Positions 26,201 to 37,059 of a stretch of DNA of 64,000 nucleotides are shown in pieces. A model generated the notes under the pieces. The model was not told where the DNA came from and ran no database searches. It saw only the letters and a program-made list of their open reading frames with translations. The stretch's first letter is position 1. Every line of letters starts with the position of its first letter. The DNA comes from Hypomesus transpacificus (lineage: Eukaryota; Chordata; Actinopteri; Osmeriformes; Osmeridae). Position numbers and translations under genes: made by a program. The stretch lies in the NCBI RefSeq assembly GCF_021917145.1, contig NC_061065.1:9332351-9396350 (forward strand), in the 5' to 3' direction.

Positions 26201-29200
26201 AGAGCCTCTGGCTTCTCCTTATGCCTCTCCCTCATTCTCTCTCTTTTCTTTCCCTCTACTCTCTCCCCCTTTCTCTGCTTCTCCTTCTCTCTCCCCGTCT
26301 CTCTAATTCTTTCTCCCCTGTCTCTCTCTCACCCCCCCCCCCCCTCCTCCTCCAGCGCCGCTCTCCTCTCTCTAACATCAGCGTTCATCCTCCCAGCTGT
26401 GCTGGACTGAGCCGGCCTTGCCTGGCCAGCTCAGTCCAGCTTGGTCTCCTCTGGGTGGACATGACCGGAGACCAGCTGGCCTCCTGCCTCGTTCTGCTCG
26501 TCATATGCATGCACATTTAGATACAAATGTTCACCACCCTTCCCTGAAGTTTGAAACGTTTATTGAACTGAAACATAAAAACCTCTCGTCCTCAGACTGT
26601 CGTCGTCTAACCATTATGTAAGAGAGGAAACAGCAGCCGAAGTCATAAAGGCAATATCTTTGTCAAGCAATAATCAAGCATCGTAGAATTTGACAGTTTT
26701 ATATTCATGAGGAACCATGATGACTGTGCTCTTGTCTGGCTCATCTTTTTAATGGATTTCCACATTTTCTGCACTTCTACTGACAGTATTATCTTCCTCC
26801 CTTTCACACACACAGGGGGATCAGATAACAGGAAAAAATCTTTAAAAGAGGAATTTCACAGTCTCATGTCCCTGTCCCACTTTTCCATAACAAAGTGTTT
26901 CATAACCTGCCAGATAGTCACAGAGGAGCAAGCAGGGGAAGAGCAGCAGTCTCTCTGCTCCTCTGCTCTGCAAGGGCTCCTTCCTGTCTTTCCTGCCTCA
27001 TCCTTTGTCTCTCTCTCTCATTCAAATGTCACCCCTTTACTTTGCTCTTCTCTCCTTTCACAGCCCCCCCCCACACACACTTTGTACTTTTCGATGGATA
27101 TAGTTATTTCTCTTTATTCCCTCCTCTCCCCCTCTCTCTCTCTCCTTCTCTCCCTTGCTCTTCTCTCTCCCCCTCTCCCTCTGTCCAGAACTCTGTTGAG
27201 GTGCTAGGGCAGGGCCATATGGCGCAGCAGGGGGCCTCCCTGAGAGAGTCACTTTGCATTAGTGCATGCCGCCTCCCAGTGTGCCTCACTTCCTGGCATG
27301 GTCACAGAGCGCTGGCCTGGCTCGTGGCTCTGCCACGCACAAAATGAGTCTGGCTCTGTAAAAACAGATGGACTGGAAATGGTGTGTACTCCCCTTCATC
27401 ATCGCAGGCTTTCTCTTCTCTGAGTCTCTGTCTTTCAATGTTTCAGTCTTTCTGCATTTCTCTTTTTCAGTCTCCTCTCTTTCACTCCCTTTCTCCATTC
27501 CTCTCTCTCTCCCTTCCTCTCGTCATTCTGTCCATCTCCTAACCCTCCTCCCCCCACCCTGTAACTTTTAACTGCAGTCTGATCAGTTTGCCACTGCAGC
27601 AAAATGTGAAGGGAGGGTCCTTACTGCAGATGAACTGGATCAGTCTGAGCCCTCAGTCTTTAGAATTCCTCTTTCACCTAACACTTTCCTAACCTAGACA
27701 GAAGAGTATCAAGTATTCACTTATGTTACGCCTTTAGCCAAAGCACCCTACAGTACAGGGGGGGATTTAGACCTGTAATCTTTGGATCTGTAGTCACATT
27801 CTCTAACCACTGAGCTATACCCTCATCCCTACATGTTTGCTGGGTACTTGGTCAGTGTCATTTCTTTGTACACCACAAAAGAAAGATACATTTTCTGGAA
27901 CATTTCACACAGTACACTGCTTTTCTGTTTTCTTGTAGAGCTCCAGCATCTGTTGACACCCACACATGGCTGCAATTAGAACTCCAATTAATTATTTGGT
28001 GCTTTGCGGGTTGCGTTCGCAATCTTGGGAGAGCAGACAAGGTCTCGTGTCAACCACCACCTTTACCCGCTCTATCAGGAAGGTCGAAGTGGAAGGGTCA
28101 CCTCTAATGAATCTCTCTGGTTTTTCCTGGGGCCCCAGCCAGATCACAAATGCAGAAGGAGCACATCTCCTCAGACACGGAGCACGTCTATCATTGGTTG
28201 TGTTCACTGCCTGCTTTGGGCCAATGAACTTGCTTGACCTCGTTTGTTGACTGTTTATTTATTAACTTCTGGAAGAAGTAACGAGAATCTATTTTTTCTG
28301 AAATAGTCAAGTGAGAGGAATCTGTTTTTATATAGTATAACAGCATCTGAATTGATTGATTTTTTCTTTGTAGCAGGTTGTGCCACAGGCTGCATTAAGT
28401 CTATGTGTCTCAGAATCCTGGTGGGCTTATGCTCTGCTTTACATAAAGGCAGATATTTTACTGTTATTTGATCGATGGACTAGGTCATGTCTTGTGACGT
28501 TTATGAGTATTGTTTGGTGGCTGTAAAGCAGTTGGAGATGAGATTCACTAATGATATTAAGTGTATCAGGTTTGCTGTTGCCTAGGCTTGTTTGTGTTGC
28601 TGCTCTGAGCCCAGTGCGAGTGGGGTGAAGGAGGTGTATCCTCTGGAGTGGCCAAGCATTGTTAAATGGGTGGAAATGGTGCTCTGTGCGTTTCTGAGAG
28701 CTTAATCATGTTCCGCCTCCTTGACATTCCCCCTGAAGATGAATGAAGCTATCCACTTGCTGCTCCTCTCTCTCTCACTCCCTCTCTTTCACTCACTGTC
28801 TCTCTCTCTCTCCCCCCAAGACATCACACCCCTACACACACACACAAATAGGCGCACATATAACTCTACCCTTTTTCAGACTACATGCACACACACTGCT
28901 ACGACAGACACACTCCGCTCTCCTCTTTCTGAGTCCACAGAGTACAAAGCTCTTGTCCGCATTGCAGCCCACTGCTTGATCCCTGCAGTGTTCAGCGATG
29001 TGGGCTGGTGTCACACACCATGAGTGCCAGACACATGGACATGGAATGTATACACACACAAACACACTCGCACGCACACACACAAACTCGCAGGAACTCA
29101 CACACACAAAATCCACCCACTCTCACACACACAAAGGAAAGATCTCAGGCCTGGACTAGTTCACTTCATGCTTTTACCGTGACACAACCTTTAGACAGGG

Positions 29201-29778
29201 AGAATACTTATTTCTAAGTGACGCAATGTCTCTCTCATCCTCCGTCCTCAGTTTTTCCCCTACGGAGACGCCTCCAAGTTTGCCCAGCACGCCTTCAGGA
29301 CCTTCGACAAGAACGGAGACGGGACCATCGACTTCAGAGAGTTCATCTGTGCCCTGTCCATCACCTCCAGGGGCAGCTTCGAGCAGAAGCTCAACTGGGC
29401 CTTCAACATGTATGACCTGGACGGGGATGGCAAGATCACACGAGTGGAGATGCTGGAGATCATCGAGGTACGGACATAGAAGTTTGTTTGTTAGAGGATT
29501 CACAGAACAGCATCCCCTACCCAGTGATTCGAACATATAGCCTTGTAATAATATAGGAATGAGAGAAAAGATATGTAACCACTCATCATTTTAAGCTTTT
29601 TCTATATGTAGGGGTACATCAGGGTACAACTGTCAGACAAATCCCCCAATGCTGTAGATTCACATGCATTTGTCATGGAGAAATCGTTTAAATCCTTCCA
29701 GTACAAAGAAGGTTTCCAGAGCATTTGATAAACCTGACTAGTCTGAGGTGTCGTGTATGTAACTGAGCGTTGCTGTCT

Positions 29779-29809
<31 letters not shown>

Positions 29810-30013
29810 CTGAAGGCCATCTACAAGATGGTGGGGACTGTGATCATGATGAAGATGAATGAGGACGGCCTGACACCCGAGCAGCGTGTGGACAAGATCT
29901 TCAGCAAGATGGACAAGAACAACGACGACCAGATATCCTTGGAGGAGTTCAAAGAGGCGGCCAAGAGCGACCCCTCCATCGTCCTGCTGCTCCAGTGTGA
30001 CCTCCAGAAATAG
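18035..30013 (+). CDS. vsnl1: Visinin-like protein 1 (VILIP-1)
   Basis: A neuronal calcium sensor of the recoverin/NCS family that moves to membranes by a calcium-myristoyl switch. Coding exons: 18035-18196 (54 codons), 29252-29467 (72), 29816-30013 (65 plus stop), all phase 0, total 191 aa, the same as human VSNL1. Seen: N-terminal MGKQNSK (myristoylation site at Gly2); EF1 degenerate with Cys-Pro (DCPTG); canonical EF2 [12 protein letters not shown] (73-84), EF3 [12 protein letters not shown] (109-120) and EF4 [12 protein letters not shown] (159-170); end LLLQCDLQK. The wording is closer to VSNL1 than to HPCAL1 or HPCAL4 as I know them. The acceptor used for the first coding exon is TCTTCCAG at 18029. 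Upstream non-coding exons were not found. The first coding intron is about 11 kb. In a teleost this may be the a or b paralogue; that cannot be settled here. Confidence 0.95.
18262..18340 (+). mobile_element. tRNA-derived SINE relic
   Basis: A box B-like ACCGGTTCAAATCC (18278-18290) is followed by GTAAGTCGCTTGGATAAAAA and CGTCCGCTAAATGAAT, the common fish SINE tail. It lies 70 bases into the vsnl1 intron, sense to the gene. Confidence 0.65.
18469..18494. repeat. (AT)n microsatellite
   Basis: A run of alternating A and T, roughly a dozen units, within the vsnl1 intron. Confidence 0.85.
19452..19561. repeat. Minisatellite with ~14-bp GGGATGGGTAGAG units
   Basis: Degenerate head-to-tail copies of a GGGATGGGTAGAGG-like unit. 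It also drifts into GATA/GATG-type words toward the right end. Confidence 0.75.
20811..20888. repeat. Interrupted (GT)n microsatellite
   Basis: GT runs broken by TACGTGTACG and TAGATG words; several similar GT tracts lie at 19100-19350, 21017-21045 and 25330-25470. Confidence 0.8.
21139..21312. repeat. Long (CT)n array
   Basis: Two long CT blocks flank an interruption at 21185-21221. That interruption is found almost unchanged at 24547-24583. Confidence 0.9.
22237..22282. repeat. (CT)n microsatellite
   Basis: A shorter CT array with CCCTC interruptions. Confidence 0.8.
23147..23293. repeat. (GA)n array
   Basis: About 145 bp of GA repeat, pure over the last 70 bases and interrupted by GATAGAGAAA words in the first half. 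The purine strand is opposite to that of the 21139 CT array. Confidence 0.9.
23671..23930. repeat. (CCAG)n/(CAGA)n tetranucleotide array
   Basis: Degenerate CCAG units with inserted CACACAGCTAG words, ending in a CAGA run at about 23903-23921. It appears to be a decaying tetranucleotide satellite. Confidence 0.85.
27722..27830 (-). mobile_element. tRNA-derived SINE relic
   Basis: On the minus strand GGTATAGCTCAGTGGTTAGA (box A) is followed by CAGATCCAAAGATTACAGGT and CTAAATCCCCCCC (box B region), then a weak tail GGGTGCTTTGGCTAAAGGCG. It is antisense to vsnl1 within its intron. Confidence 0.6.
29781..29808. repeat. (TG)14 tract just before a vsnl1 splice acceptor
   Basis: A pure TG run ends seven bases before the last coding exon of vsnl1 (acceptor TCTGAAG at 29815). 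It replaces most of the usual polypyrimidine tract. Confidence 0.9.
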
Positions 30014-30174
30014 GTGGCCTCATCAAACGCCTGTATGGACTGCACAGAAGATTCATGTTCCATTCAGTTTGCAGCTATTTACACTGAAGAAAAATATATA
30101 TGCTTGGACTACCTTTCAATGGATCCGCTTCTTGTGTTTGAAACACTTGTGTGCATGAGAATGTTATTTGCTAA

Positions 30175-30180
30175 AATAAA
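30175..30180 (+). terminator. Candidate vsnl1 poly(A) signal
   Basis: The first canonical AATAAA after the vsnl1 stop, 162 bases downstream. Vertebrate VSNL1 3' UTRs are usually much longer, so a more distal site is also likely. Confidence 0.4.
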
Positions 30181-31470
30181 AGATTTACACATATTTACAT
30201 AGAGGATACACAGAAATACAGTACTTATAACTGAAATGAGGCACACACAAACGACCACACACACAGACACATACACACAGACTGTCTTACTACAACTTCA
30301 CATCATGCACAACTATATATAGATATATAAATATGAAAATATATTTAAATTATTTAAATTCAACTGCCAAAATGTGAAGTGTGCAAAGTATTTTACATCG
30401 TCTCATTCCATCGGAGCCTGCGCATCAGTGATGTGCTATGTTGAATTTACGCAACTATTTATTGTTCCAAGTTTGCTAATTGCTATATGTGTTTCATACA
30501 TCGAGTTATTTCAACCAAACCAAATTCCTATGGTAACGTACCTATCTCTGCATAAACACTTACTCATTCTGATAAAAGATTAGATCTGGATGGATCAAGA
30601 GATGGACTAGCATTCATCAGAATTTTCCTTCCAAAAGTGCTTGTACTGTTGGTTAATATAAATGTAGTTAATTTGCATGCCGTTGATTTTTTTTTTGCCT
30701 GAAAGGTAATCTCCTCGTTTTGCATCCTATAAGTATAACAAAGACAAAGCCTTATGGAACAAATGCGGTCACGGTTAAAACCGTTAAAGACATAGAATAG
30801 GTAACTGAATAGAAAAATTATACTATTATTATTATAAAGTTGGTCCTTATACAAGTTTTATCAAATGGGATGTAATTCTGTGATTTGGCAAAACTATTAT
30901 TTTGACTGATGCACCTGTGGGTGTCATGTTTCCTTGTAGATAAAGGTGTATGTGGCTATAAAGTCCCTTTCGCACTCCCTAGTTTAGATATATTTTCAAG
31001 AAGGTAGATACTGAATATGGAAAATAGACATTAAAAAATCTACTGAAAAACATATTTGGCCCCACAGATGAATAATACAGGAATAATCATGCAATGGACA
31101 ATTAGAAATCAAACACATCATTGAATATAAAGGCATAATTTTACCTGGAGGTTTAGAGAGTGAGACATTTTGATAATTTCCATCCACCCACCTATTGAGA
31201 AAGTGCATGTTGTCCGACCTTTATTGCCCACTTAGTCATGGCTAAGTTAATTATGTCATTTATTCAAGACAGCTACAGGTTGCTTATCAATGTGCTGAAT
31301 TCAATGACGTTTCCACATGCCAGTAGTGTAAAGGAGACATGGAATTAGGCCACTGCAACACTGTGTGAAACATTAATTGTTATGTCACTTTCTCTGTTCG
31401 TCTCGCAGTTAAAAAAATAAGTGTTGAAGTGTTGACCTGTGTCGAAGGAACAAGTGAATGCCATTCCTTA

Positions 31471-31518
31471 TGAATTGTAACGAGAACAACGCTTGAATTG
31501 TAACGAGAACAACGCTTG
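31471..31518. repeat. 23-bp tandem duplication
   Basis: The word TGAATTGTAACGAGAACAAC plus GCT occurs twice in a row with no change, suggesting a recent slippage or duplication. Confidence 0.85.
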
Positions 31519-31737
31519 AAGACATGTTTGGTATTTGGTAGGCTATACAGTTTTCCCCGAAGTGAACCTCGCTCCTCCTAACTAACTTTTTGTACTTTTT
31601 TATTACCCTCTCTCATATTGAAGCATACAGACTGTATAGAAGCTAGCTCTTCGCCCCCATACAGGTGCTGCATCTTAGCCCATCGTCTTTCCCCAAGATA
31701 GGAAATAACCTACGATCCCACCGGTCTTGACTGGCGC

Positions 31738-31891
31738 CAAGGGCCTAGGTTTGTTTTCAAATGTGGGTGGAACAGCTTGTTTTTTTTTTTTACTGAGTAT
31801 GCGGCCGTTAAATATAATTTCATATTAAAAAAAGTGAGGGACAGATTTGCCGGTTTAGAGAAGTGGGTGGCATGTTTAATGAAACCTACGC
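31738..31891. mobile_element. Short transposon-like element with direct-repeat flanks
   Basis: A 154-bp segment sits between two identical copies of CTTGACTGGCGC (31726-31737 and 31892-31903). Its ends contain an inverted AGGGCCTAGGTTT / AAACCTACGC similarity, like hAT elements with CAGGGGCCTAG ends. The exact border between duplication and inverted repeat is uncertain. Non-coding. Confidence 0.5.
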
Positions 31892-32655
31892 CTTGACTGG
31901 CGCACATAGAACTTCACTACATGCCAGTATGTTAACGACTGCGGAATACAGATACAGATCGTTTCCTTCCTGCACAAATATTATATTGCAGTGTGGTGAA
32001 GACAACATTTATTTTATGAGCCATCTGTGCATATTATCTGATTCATGTTTATATTCCCAAAACACTTAAATGCCAAGACCCAAACACAACACCTTGTTTC
32101 CCTACATTAGACTCTTCAGTTTCTAATCTGAATTTTACATAGACATATTTGCCCAGAAATGTTTATACCTAAATCTGTAGTATTATTGCAATTAGGATAC
32201 CAAATGCTAGCACGGCAACTGTGTAAAATGATTATTTTGTACATGTAGCATGTATTGTGTCCCCAATTACATGGCTGCACTACTCCTATTGTGTTGTGAT
32301 TTAAACTAATAAAAGATTATATGGGCTGTTGTCTCAAGTGTAAATTGGAGTCACATAATCAAGGTGTTTTTGTTAACAGAGCCATTCTCTGCATGGAATG
32401 GACATATGCATTTCCATGACCTCTTCAAAGACAGGAGAAAGCTGATGGTTCCTCCCTCAGAGCGAATTGATGAACCTGACCATATAAGTAAATATTTGGA
32501 AGACTGGAATTTGGCATGAATCCTGCATGCCTCTTGACGTTTGGCTTAACTTCTGATGTGACATGGCTAAACACACTGTGGTTGAGCACAAGCTCTACTT
32601 TATCCAATGGTACATTACTAACTTCAACAAATGTAAAGGAAGGAAATATTTACAT

Positions 32656-32715
32656 TTAGTCATTTAGTAGACACTCTTATCCAGAGCGATAAGAGCGAAT
32701 TTACATGTATGTGGT
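32656..32715 (-). mobile_element. SINE 3'-tail fragment
   Basis: On the minus strand it reads CGCTCTTATCGCTCTGGATA then AGAGTGTCTACTAAATGACT, the fish SINE tail. No tRNA head was found. Confidence 0.6.
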
Positions 32716-32944
32716 AAAACACGTTCCAGTCAGAGGTATAAAGTAACTGCTGCACTGCATGCTACCACTAAATGTTGCCGACACTTTCAAAACATGTGAG
32801 TATCTTGCAGTGACTTTTAGCAAGAGTGCCTGACTTGGACATGACCACGATTCATGTGCTTGTAACATGCACATGAATCAAAGTCATGTCACATGAACTG
32901 TATTTATGCAAGTATTATGGTCAGAGGTTTTAATAAAATGACAT

Positions 32945-32950
32945 TTTATT
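32945..32950 (-). terminator. Candidate sf3b6 poly(A) signal
   Basis: AATAAA on the minus strand, about 340 bases after the sf3b6 stop. It is plausible for a short 3' UTR. Confidence 0.4.
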
Positions 32951-33289
32951 ACACACAAAAATCTAAACAACACAATAAGACAGGACTAAGTAATGAAAAT
33001 CTACCAGAATGCATTAAAATAAAAAATGAGGTTCAATGGGAATTCTCCACAGGATAATAATCAATAATTATCCTCCTGACAAAAAAAAAAAATAGCCAAA
33101 AGCCATAAATTGGTAAATGCAAAGATGTTCACTAATGATGAGTGTGCAACATGTGTTTACTGTACCTTGTGACAATGACAATGTTCTTGAGTGTGTAAGT
33201 GATCACTGACGTGTAAATTTGTACATATGTGTAATTTAATTTGTTTTGTTTTGTTCTTATCAAAGAGGGATGAAAAGTCTTCAAGGTAG

Positions 33290-34404
33290 CTACTTCGGTG
33301 GGTCTGTATTGATGCCATATTTCTCTTTCAGCAGCTTCAACTGCTCCTCCTTCTTCTTTGTGTCCATTTTCTGGAAAGCCTGCAACAGTTCAAAGATATT
33401 TGCATGTTACTTACATCAATCTTATACATTATATAGAACAGATAACTACATATGACAGTGACAACCTTTGGGATGTACTAGGACAAATACCCCAAATGCA
33501 ACAAAAGTTATGAAAAACTGATAAGTGATAATTACCCGGTTAGCGTTGTAGTACAAAACCACCAAGTATCTGTTGCAGACGTTGAAACCTGACAAGTGAT
33601 CACACGCGTTCTTGGCATCAAATATGTCCTCATAGACTACATATGCTGTGCCTCTTGATTCTGGTGTATTCCCCCTGGAAAACATAACATTACATTTTAG
33701 AAGGCATTTCAGTAGGGAAACAGGGAAAAATAATTAATCTGCTTGTATGTGCTTTAGTTTTCTATTCAATCATTTTATTAAGTCCGCAGTATCAGACAAG
33801 GCAATATAATTCTTTCAAGTTCCAACACTTGACCACAGCTCAATACCACGTGTACTTTAACTTAACAAATATACATACACTCGAATCTGACGAATTGGTC
33901 CATATTTCCCAAAGATGTCGTACATCTCTTCAGCTGTGATTTTGTATGGCAGGTTTCTTATGTACAGGATTCTGTTAACTTCTGGAGGTAATCGTATCTG
34001 TGGAGACAGGAAACATCCAATGTTGGTACTGTACTACAGTCTGTAGCTAGCTATGCTAGCTAGCTGTTAATATGTGAACCAACACCCACAAATAAATATT
34101 TCCTCATTAATTATTCGTCAATTATAGTACAAGACAACATTTCCATTCAGTAGTTTACAAATATTTTGTGTTCCATTACATTTGGATCTGTGATTAGAAT
34201 ACATTAGTAAAGGAAGCTAGCCTGTGTGGCTTTGCCCCCGTAACACTAGCCTAACTTACTAACGTGCTACTAGCTAGCTTGTGAGCATATTATTAGTATG
34301 GGGCTAAGCCATTTCGTTTGCTAACATCGACTAATCAGCTAACATACTAATCTTCAACTAATATATTAACTTACGTTAGCTCGTTTTGCTGCTTGCATAG
34401 CCAT
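33290..34404 (-). CDS. sf3b6: Splicing factor 3B subunit 6 (p14, branch-point RRM protein)
   Basis: A subunit of the U2 snRNP SF3b complex that contacts the intron branch adenosine and binds SF3B1. Coding exons on the minus strand: 34404-34375 (30 nt), 33997-33879 (119), 33674-33536 (139), 33379-33290 (90 with TAG); joined 378 nt, 125 aa, the same as human. Seen: [10 protein letters not shown] start, a single RRM with RNP2 ILYIRNLPY and RNP1 [26 protein letters not shown], and a Lys-rich tail ending YGINTDPPK. Exon 2 ends CGA GT|GTATGT, which restores the Val of IRVGNTPE. It lies head-to-head with tdrd6. A poly(A) candidate (TTTATT on plus) is at 32945-32950. Confidence 0.96.
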
Positions 34405-35339
34405 GATTAGATACACTCAAACTATCACGCCACAAAAGGCCTTGAATTTTTTTTTTGTGTTCTGTTTAATGGGCGCAGTATACTGACGTAGTCAATGACC
34501 TACATCCGTTTACAGACGGAACTGCTACACGCCTAGTCAGAGCCAGAGCCCGAGCCGTTGAAAGTGTATTGCACCGTTTGTATTTTCATTCGCTTTGCTT
34601 TTGCCCTTCTTAAAAAACTTACTAAGACGACAGCATATTTTCTATGTAAAGCACTAACAATAAATAATCAGCATAATTAAGAGGTAGAGAAGTGACCATA
34701 TTAAACACGTCTCTAAAGTGTTCTAATACGACACTGGAGACCATCCCTAGAGCTCTAGTCACACCATAGATATAGGATTATAGAATGTAGGCCTAAACTC
34801 AAGTTTTTCAATGTCAGAAACTGTAACTAGATTATTCTTGTCTCAAGCAACACCAAAAAAATAAAACACACGATTATCATAGTGATCCCATTGACAGTTT
34901 TCGCCGAAAAGGTGTAATGGAATGTATCTTCAAATCGGATGACATTGACAAACGTTAAACGTTAAAACATGAAATGTTTTCATGTTTTGTTTATAACTTA
35001 AGAACAAAATCAAAACAACAAAAACAGGCAGTTTTTTGTTTTCAGATTTGGCATTTGTAAACCAAAAATCAACCATTTTAATTGTTGGATGCAAAATTAT
35101 TGAACTGACTGAAAGGTCAGCCATCCTGGGCCCCGGATGAGAGGGAAAAAACCCCGATTGAACGTCATTTACAGACATGCGTGACACATCGTGCCGAAAT
35201 AGCCAGCCAACATACTGTATCACTTTCAGTTAAATTTGTGAATACGTTGTCGGTTATTAAGAGTGGGTATTTGTTTAAGAATCCACCGCACAAACTTTAA
35301 ATACTTTCTCTAGTTAGATGAATTGGGCAATTAAACTCC

Positions 35340-35445
35340 CGCCGTGGCGCAACGGCTAAGAGGGCCTGTGCAAACTACTAGCAATTGTGAAATCTCATTG
35401 GAACGAGACGGCAAGCTAGCTGTTAAATCCAGCATGGGGACGGCC
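35340..35445 (+). mobile_element. Possible tRNA-derived relic
   Basis: GCCGTGGCGCAACGGCTAAG looks like the 5' half of a tRNA (D-arm), and GCTGTTAAATCCAGC at about 35420-35434 could be a decayed box B. Spacing is too long for a functional tRNA. Confidence 0.35.
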
Positions 35446-35937
35446 CAAAATCTCGGAAAACTTCGTTGATCAGTAATTATTTCAGAATTGGACCACTTAG
35501 GAGGAACCGAGGTGAGTAAAATGTAGCTAACTTGTACAAGCCAAATTTATGGTTTTACTAGTTCTGCATCACAAAAATGGCTTACTGCAGTAGCTAGCTA
35601 GTGCAAGCAAGCTAACAATATAGAGTTAGCTAAGCTAGCTCTTATCAGTTTTTCCTTCTGGTTGTTAGAATAGCAAACCAGACCGAAGGTCAGCCAGATA
35701 TGGATTATAATGTGATTGTCAACTGGATGATCATCCGTGTCACATAATTGTCTTCAGATACTTAGCTAGTTACCTTTATCACTTAACCATCCAACAAACG
35801 GCGTTAAGAGGGATAGGTTATATGCATTCACACTTTCAAACCATTGAGAAACATCGTAGCTCGTGATTATCAGGACTTTTGGTAAATCCCATCAAAGTCC
35901 CTTTTATTTCAATGCTGTTTTTGGCAATATAACTAAA

Positions 35938-36235
35938 CAGGGCTGCCAACTTTTCAAAAACTTGGAATGAGATTTGGTAGGGCCAACCAAAATGTTGCTG
36001 CATGCAAAGCAACCCCCCCCCCCCCCCGACGAAATTTCACAGGTGTTCGCGCGTCTATGTTGCTCCACTCGGTGTATCTGATCTGCGCCTCGTCTATCAC
36101 TGCTTACAACGTTAGCGGTAGAACTAGTTGGTTGGCGTAGCCTTCTGAGCGTGAGAAATACAATGTGTGGCGTGAGAACTGTGAACTGGTAAAAATGCGT
36201 GTCTCACGACCAATGCGTGACAGTTGCCAGCCCTC
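35938..36235. mobile_element. Non-autonomous hAT-type element (298 bp) in tdrd6 intron 1
   Basis: The left end is CAGGGCTGCCAACT and the right end is the inverse of GAGGGCTGGCAACT (12 of 14 match). The 8-bp flanks are TAACTAAA (35930-35937) and CAACTAAA (36236-36243), 7 of 8 identical. A long C run lies near 36010-36027. There is no transposase. Confidence 0.75.
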
Positions 36236-37059
36236 CAACTAAAGCAAAAACAATGTGTTTGTCTATATTTGGCTTTTACATTTTCTGTCAAGTACACCCA
36301 GTTAATTTATACACATTTAGCCAGACGGTTTACTTTTGCCTTACTACTTCTGTGAAGTAATCTTATTTGCGAACGATACTCTATTTTTGAACGAGTCTTG
36401 AATTAGTGAATGAAATGAACTGAATACTCCAAAGAGATTAGTTTCTTTAGTTTAGAGTCTGTTAGTCTAATCGAATTGAATGAACTAAAAGACTAATCAA
36501 TTTTAGGTCAAAATTATAATTAAAATACACTTGTGAAAGATTGTGAAACCACCCCGAATGTAAAAGCCTACATAGCAAACATTGTCAAGTGTCAAATAAA
36601 ATGCACATTAATCTATACTGTTACAATACTTTTGTACTTCTGGTAGACATTATTGTAATTATTTCATACTAGGTTTTCCAACTCATTGGTCAGTGTTGTA
36701 ACTTAATTCAATATCAGAATAAGATTCTTAAAATCATGATGTTTTATGAGTGTAGCCTCTGATGGTCAGTAATCAGTTAAGTTTAGCAATGTCCGATTGT
36801 ATTTCTTAAATAATATTATGTAGCCTATACAGTAGACAATAATTGATTTGGGTAGGCAAACAGTGGTGTCAAACTTAATGTTAATGTAGTATACTGAAAT
36901 GAACAGTACAATATTAGAACCCACTGTGGTGATAATATTTAAGTGATTGTTTTCCTATATGGGTGTTTTATTTTTGTCTTTCAGATTAGTCCGCCATTAA
37001 AGCAGGTTGCTATGGGAACTGAGAATTGATGGAAGGCTGGATTGTTTAAACAAATCAAG

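Larger units (their letters stand above)
18197..29251. other. Large vsnl1 intron, rich in simple repeats
   Basis: An 11-kb intron between the first two coding exons. It contains AT, GT, CT, GA and CCAG arrays, a 14-bp GGGATGGGTAGAG-type minisatellite, and two tRNA-like SINE relics. Many open frames here are translations of microsatellites (Ser-Leu or Arg-Glu runs) and are not genes. I see no nested gene. Confidence 0.7.
30014..33289. other. vsnl1 3' UTR and space before sf3b6
   Basis: vsnl1 and sf3b6 are convergent here. A possible vsnl1 poly(A) signal AATAAA is at 30175-30180. AT-rich sequence follows, with a CA tract near 30240-30285, a 23-bp tandem duplication (31471-31518), a hAT-like element (31738-31891) and a SINE relic (32656-32715). 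No further gene seen. Confidence 0.55.
34405..37059. promoter_or_regulatory. Shared sf3b6/tdrd6 upstream region, tdrd6 5' UTR and first intron
   Basis: The genes are divergent. The tdrd6 5' UTR probably has an exon ending at 35511 (ACCGAG|GTGAGTAA) joined to 36985 (CTTTCAG|ATTAGTCC), 75 bases before the ATG. Promoters for both should lie between 34405 and about 35500; no TATA box is evident. A tRNA-like relic (GCCGTGGCGCAACGGCTAAG at 35340-35359) and, in the intron, a 298-bp hAT-type element are present. Confidence 0.5.

Noticed and set aside
29174-29536. Minus-strand frame over a vsnl1 exon
   Set aside because: Shadow of the EF-hand exon on the opposite strand.
37042-37059. Six extra residues before the tdrd6 start
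   Set aside because: The frame begins at TTG; the ATG at 37060 gives the MCS start expected for the family.
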